Origin: Bacteroidales bacterium
Lineage (GTDB): Bacteria > Bacteroidota > Bacteroidia > Bacteroidales > UBA10428
Direction of reading: 5' to 3'
DNA length: 10,556 bases
NCBI GenBank assembly: GCA_016938095.1
Contig: JAFGVG010000244.1
Span: 1 to 10,556 of the forward strand
A program made the position numbers and the translations under genes. Positions within the stretch are counted from its first letter, which is position 1. Each line of letters opens with the position of its first letter. Of the stretch, positions 7,246 through 10,556 are shown in pieces. The notes under the pieces are model-generated. The model did not search any database. It was not told the origin of the DNA and saw only the letters and a list, made by a program, of their open reading frames with translations.

Positions 7246-8508
7246 ATGATAAAAAAGCTTACTACCGAATATAGGTTTTTCCTTTCCATGCCCCACAACA
7301 TGCGGGTGCTACTTGTTACCAACATGTTATACGCGTTGGTACTTCCTGTGGTAGAGATTTTCATCGGCGCCTATATCATGCGAAATACAAACGATACGTC
7401 GCTGGTAGCCGTTTTTCAGGTAGCCATGTATACAGGCATTGTTATCACCTCATTTGCCAACGGATTTCTGCTAAAGAAATTCAAAGTCGCCCATTTATAC
7501 AGTTTTGGTATTCTCCTCAGCGGTTTATCCATGGTTGGCATGATGTTCATGGGAAATATTTCCCTTATCGGACTGCTGATCGCCGGCGTATTGTTAGGTG
7601 CTGCATCAGGTTTTTTCTGGACCAATCGCTATCTGATGGCACTCAATACGACAACCGACGAGAATCGCAATTACTTTTTCGGGCTTGAATCCTTTTTCTT
7701 CACCATATCTTCTATCGGGGTTCCCTTATTCATCGGTGCGTTGCTGGCTTCCATTGACGGCGTGCAATTATTTGGCCTGACCTTTAATGTGAATATGGGT
7801 TATCGTGTGGTTACAATACTTGTTTTTGCCATTACCGTATTGGCTTGTTTCTCGCTGGCACGGGGAAATTTTGCCACTCCGTCACAAAAGGACTTTTTAT
7901 TTTTCCGGTTCGACCGGCTGTGGAATAAGCAACTGGTGCTTGCCGGGTTGAAAGGACTGGTTCAGGGATTCCTGGTGACCGCACCAGCCATGTTGGTCAT
8001 GCGATATGTGGGACAGGAAGGTTCATTGGGATTAATACAGGGTATCAGTGGCGGGTTAACTGCCATCATATTATACCTGCTTGGCCGGTTTTCAAAACCA
8101 AAGCACCGCATTATTGTATTCGGGGCAGGCATTACCATTTTTTTGATTGGCACTTTGGTGAATGGCATTGCGCTGTCAGCTTTCGGTGTCATTGTTTTCA
8201 TATTGTGCAAGGTCTTTTTTCAACCCCTGCATGATCTCGCCTATTTCCCAATTCTTATGAAAGTAATTGATGTGGTATCTCAACGTGAAAATCGCAACCA
8301 GTACGCCTATATTCTTAACCACGAGTTTGGCCTTTACACAGGAAGGGTATTGGGCCTCGGTTTGTTTATTTTTCTTGCCTATTCGGTTTCAGAAATCTTT
8401 GCATTGAGATATGCCCTCATCATAGTGGCAACGCTGCAAATGCTTTCGATCCCTCTGGCTAAAAACATTATGAAACATTCTTATCTACAATCAGATGACA
8501 AAGTTTAA
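7246..8508 (+). CDS. MFS transporter, probable disaccharide/oligosaccharide importer
   Basis: A 420-residue inner-membrane protein with about 12 hydrophobic segments and a central hydrophilic linker (about residues 208-225, 'GNFATPSQKDFLFFRFD'). It is MFS-like but not close to the exporter at 212: the loop after helix 2 reads 'NGFLLKKFKVAHLY', a weak form of motif A, and helices 4-5 carry 'GAASGFFWTNRYLMALNTTT'. Lying directly between a cytoplasmic GH130 phosphorylase and a lipoprotein, it most likely brings the phosphorylase substrate into the cytoplasm; this role is inferred from position. The start at 7246 follows the GH130 stop by 12 bp and is preceded by AAAGGA very close to the ATG. Its last 14 bp overlap the next gene in another frame, suggesting coupled translation. 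Confidence 0.85.
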   Translation: MIKKLTTEYRFFLSMPHNMRVLLVTNMLYALVLPVVEIFIGAYIMRNTNDTSLVAVFQVAMYTGIVITSFANGFLLKKFKVAHLYSFGILLSGLSMVGMMFMGNISLIGLLIAGVLLGAASGFFWTNRYLMALNTTTDENRNYFFGLESFFFTISSIGVPLFIGALLASIDGVQLFGLTFNVNMGYRVVTILVFAITVLACFSLARGNFATPSQKDFLFFRFDRLWNKQLVLAGLKGLVQGFLVTAPAMLVMRYVGQEGSLGLIQGISGGLTAIILYLLGRFSKPKHRIIVFGAGITIFLIGTLVNGIALSAFGVIVFILCKVFFQPLHDLAYFPILMKVIDVVSQRENRNQYAYILNHEFGLYTGRVLGLGLFIFLAYSVSEIFALRYALIIVATLQMLSIPLAKNIMKHSYLQSDDKV

Positions 8509-10216
8509 CCTGACAGTCTTTTTGCTGGTTGCCTGCTTAGGCCTAACAACCTGTACTTCACATCTGGGAGAAGCGGTTGTTAGCACCCCAATACCACGTA
8601 TTGAACAAATGCCGAATATGCCGCAGCCCTATCTGATCATCGACTGGGATAAAAAAGCGAGGGACTTTGACAGCCTGGTTTATAATTTCAACAGCATGGA
8701 ACCTTATGGCCCACTTATCTGGCTTGATAGTTCAAAAAGAAACATGGACCAGATCACTTATGGCTTATATACTGTAATTGGAGATGTCAGGCAAGGTCCG
8801 CACCGCAACAATGGGGAATTTCATGAGGCACTTACCTCACTCAACGCACTGTTAAGTGCAGGGCTCATGGGAATTGACAAGACCAACCAACATGGGTACA
8901 ACTTTGTAAAAATGGATCAAAACTATTTTAACAGCGATACCAAATGGAATATTGTCATGAACAACACCACTCCCGAGGTAGCCAAATTGGGTGGCGGATA
9001 CGGACGCGACTGGTGGTATGATGTATATCCGAATGTGCTGTTTTACGGAGTTTCCGCACTTTTCCCAACTGTTGATAATTCCGTTGCGATTCAGCGAAGC
9101 ATAGCAGAGCAATTTTTTAAAGCCGATTCTGTATTGCAGGGCAATTACGATTATTCCTACTTCGATTATGCCCAAATGAAAGGCATGCGCAACAACATCC
9201 CCTACCAACAAGATGCAGCCGGTGGTCACGCCTACGTTTTATTCTCTGCTTTTCAGCAGTTTGGTGACAAACGCTATCTGGCCGGAGCAAAAAGTGCGAC
9301 CGATGCCTTGCTTAGCCAAAAAGAAAGCCGGTATTATGAGATCCTGCTGCAATTTGGGGCATATACTGCGGCCCGTTTAAATGCTGAATATGGTACAAAA
9401 TACGATGTTACCAAACTTCTTAACTGGACCTTTGACGGCTGCCAGTCAAAGGACGGAAGATATGGATGGGGTGTGATTGCTGAGCAATGGGGCGACCTGG
9501 ATGTATATGGGCTGCAGGGTAGTATAACCGATGGAGGAGGATATGCCTTTTTAATGAATTCAGTGGCTATGGCATGGCCACTTGTGCCCATGGTTAAATA
9601 TGAGCCACAATATGCGCGGGCAATTGGCAAATTCATGCTAAATGCTGTAAATGCTTCACGGTTTTTTTATCCTGACAATATGGATGAAAAGCATCAATGG
9701 TTGCCTGAGTTAAAGGATATGACCCAGGGTATTATTGCTTACGAAGGATTGCGCAAAGCCGATGATTACAAAAAGGAGTCGCTCATAGGTGTTGTTCCTG
9801 TTGCCATTGGTGATGGGCCTAAATGGGCGCCGGGTCAACCCGAAGCCTCCATGTTCAGTTTATACAGCACCTCAATTGTGGGTGTTTTCGGTGCAATTGT
9901 CAATAAAACCGGAGTTGAAGGAATTCTGGCCCTGAATTGCAATGCCACCGACTTCTATGCCGAAAACAAATTTCCGGTTTACCTCTACTACAATCCCTTT
10001 TCGGAAGCCAGGTCGGTAACCTATTTGTCAGATAACAAAGTTGATCTGTTTGATATAGTCTCCCGAAGGTATCTCGCGAAAGGAGAACGCGGTAATGTTA
10101 GTTTGAAATTGCCGGCAGACGAAGCAGTGCTGATGGTTGTGCTTCCGGCCGGTACACGGCTGAAAACTGAGGGATCAAAAATTAAAGCCGGAAATACAGT
10201 AATTGCTTACAAATAA
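8495..10216 (+). CDS. Uncharacterised PUL lipoprotein, alpha-toroid-like with C-terminal beta domain
   Basis: A 573-residue exported protein that I do not recognise as a named CAZy family. The N-terminus 'MTKFNLTVFLLVACLGLTTC' is a lipoprotein signal; Cys20 ('LTTC') fits by position, while Cys14 ('LVAC') is the better lipobox but leaves a very short hydrophobic core. Residues about 70-420 are rich in amphipathic helices and aromatic residues, as in (alpha/alpha)6-toroid glycosidases and lyases. Clusters that look like an active site are 'GGYGRDWWYD' (D172, D176), 'YQQDAAGGHAY' (D240, H245), 'AEQWGDLDVYG' (E330, D334, D336) and 'ITDGGGY' (D346). The last 90 or so residues ('LFDIVSRRYLAKGERG', 'LPADEAVLMVVLPAG') look like the small beta-sandwich that ends many glycoside hydrolases. 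The ATG at 8495 overlaps the MFS gene by 14 bp and the SusC gene begins 19 bp downstream. A glycan-cleaving enzyme in the periplasm or outer membrane is likely but unproven; a binding protein is the alternative. It does not look like SusD. Confidence 0.8.
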   Translation: MTKFNLTVFLLVACLGLTTCTSHLGEAVVSTPIPRIEQMPNMPQPYLIIDWDKKARDFDSLVYNFNSMEPYGPLIWLDSSKRNMDQITYGLYTVIGDVRQGPHRNNGEFHEALTSLNALLSAGLMGIDKTNQHGYNFVKMDQNYFNSDTKWNIVMNNTTPEVAKLGGGYGRDWWYDVYPNVLFYGVSALFPTVDNSVAIQRSIAEQFFKADSVLQGNYDYSYFDYAQMKGMRNNIPYQQDAAGGHAYVLFSAFQQFGDKRYLAGAKSATDALLSQKESRYYEILLQFGAYTAARLNAEYGTKYDVTKLLNWTFDGCQSKDGRYGWGVIAEQWGDLDVYGLQGSITDGGGYAFLMNSVAMAWPLVPMVKYEPQYARAIGKFMLNAVNASRFFYPDNMDEKHQWLPELKDMTQGIIAYEGLRKADDYKKESLIGVVPVAIGDGPKWAPGQPEASMFSLYSTSIVGVFGAIVNKTGVEGILALNCNATDFYAENKFPVYLYYNPFSEARSVTYLSDNKVDLFDIVSRRYLAKGERGNVSLKLPADEAVLMVVLPAGTRLKTEGSKIKAGNTVIAYK

Positions 10217-10235
10217 CCTTACGCATCACAACAAT

Positions 10236-10556
10236 ATGAAACCTATCCATTTAAACCCTATGAAACGACAGCTATTAATTGTGCTGATGCTTTCCGTAAC
10301 TTCTTCGCTGTTTGCACAGCTAACAGTTGAAGGAACTGTAACGGATGCCAGTACAGGTGAAACCCTGATTGGCGTTACGATTCAGATTAAAGGAACCCCT
10401 GTGGGGACTATCACGGACATCAATGGAAAATACCGCCTGGAATCCGCTCAACTTAGCGAGTTCTCCGTGCTTGTATATTCCTATATCGGATATGCAAAAA
10501 TTGAACAAGACGTGGGCAACCTCACCGTGATTGATGTGAAGCTGATTCCCGAACAG
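10236..10556 (+). CDS. SusC/RagA-family TonB-dependent receptor, N-terminal fragment
   Basis: The frame is open from ATG at 10236 to the right edge (107 codons), so the gene is cut by the window. It shows a signal peptide ('MKRQLLIVLMLSVTSSLFAQ', cleavage probably at FA-Q). A carboxypeptidase-regulatory-like domain follows, with the standard 'GTVTDASTGETLIGVTIQIK' and 'GTITDINGKYRL', then 'SYIGYAK'. This order is typical of SusC-type receptors, which import oligosaccharides through the outer membrane with TonB energy and usually pair with a SusD lipoprotein. The plug and barrel lie outside the window. A second ATG at 10260 (residue 9) gives a more typical signal peptide and may be the true start. 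The 19-bp gap from the lipoprotein gene supports co-transcription. Confidence 0.88.
   Translation, partial: MKPIHLNPMKRQLLIVLMLSVTSSLFAQLTVEGTVTDASTGETLIGVTIQIKGTPVGTITDINGKYRLESAQLSEFSVLVYSYIGYAKIEQDVGNLTVIDVKLIPEQ

Noticed and set aside
9334..9636. Antisense open frames inside the lipoprotein, regulator and MFS genes
   Set aside because: They lie wholly opposite well-supported genes, show no domain-like pattern and have no start context of their own.
8495..10216. Assignment of the lipoprotein as SusD
   Set aside because: It precedes rather than follows SusC, lacks the familiar SusD N-terminal pattern, and its C-terminal beta domain is not seen in SusD proteins.

Overview
This window reads as a Bacteroidota (Bacteroidetes) chromosome segment. 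The reasons are a hybrid two-component system protein (periplasmic propellers plus kinase, receiver and AraC domain in one chain), the start of a SusC-type TonB-dependent receptor, TAnnTTTG-like -7 promoter boxes and few clear Shine-Dalgarno sequences. Most of it is one end of a polysaccharide utilization locus (PUL) that runs off the right edge.

Layout. The left edge holds the first 32 codons of a leftward gene (1-96), tentatively a hexokinase. Divergent from it is a complete 12-helix MFS exporter of the EntS-like MFS_3 type (212-1516). A 494-base stretch without an intact gene follows (1517-2010). It holds a copy of a CTTCGACTCCGCTCAGC motif, a run of 10-bp repeats, a 59-codon relic matching the C-terminus of the upstream MFS protein (1735-1914), and a dyad with a -7-like box. 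Then come a 1357-residue hybrid two-component regulator (2011-6084), a GH130 glycoside phosphorylase (6190-7233), a second and unrelated MFS transporter (7246-8508), an uncharacterised 573-residue lipoprotein (8495-10216), and the first 107 codons of a SusC/RagA receptor (10236 to the right edge).

How the genes may work together (inference). The regulator senses a glycan fragment in the periplasm and switches on the operon that starts at 6190. The receptor imports oligosaccharide across the outer membrane. The lipoprotein, an alpha-toroid-like protein with a C-terminal beta domain, may process it in the envelope. The second MFS protein carries a small disaccharide across the inner membrane, and the GH130 enzyme, which has no signal peptide, splits it with phosphate. 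GH130 points to a beta-mannoside substrate. The four genes are separated by 12 bp, -14 bp (overlap) and 19 bp, which supports one transcript.

The most interesting signal is in the 105-bp gap between regulator and operon: two 13-bp direct repeats (11 of 13 identical) spaced exactly 21 bp, followed 20 bp later by a perfect TAnnTTTG box with no -33 element. That is the geometry expected for an AraC-type activator site and is a concrete candidate for the regulator's own operator. The best candidate for undescribed biochemistry is the 573-residue lipoprotein.
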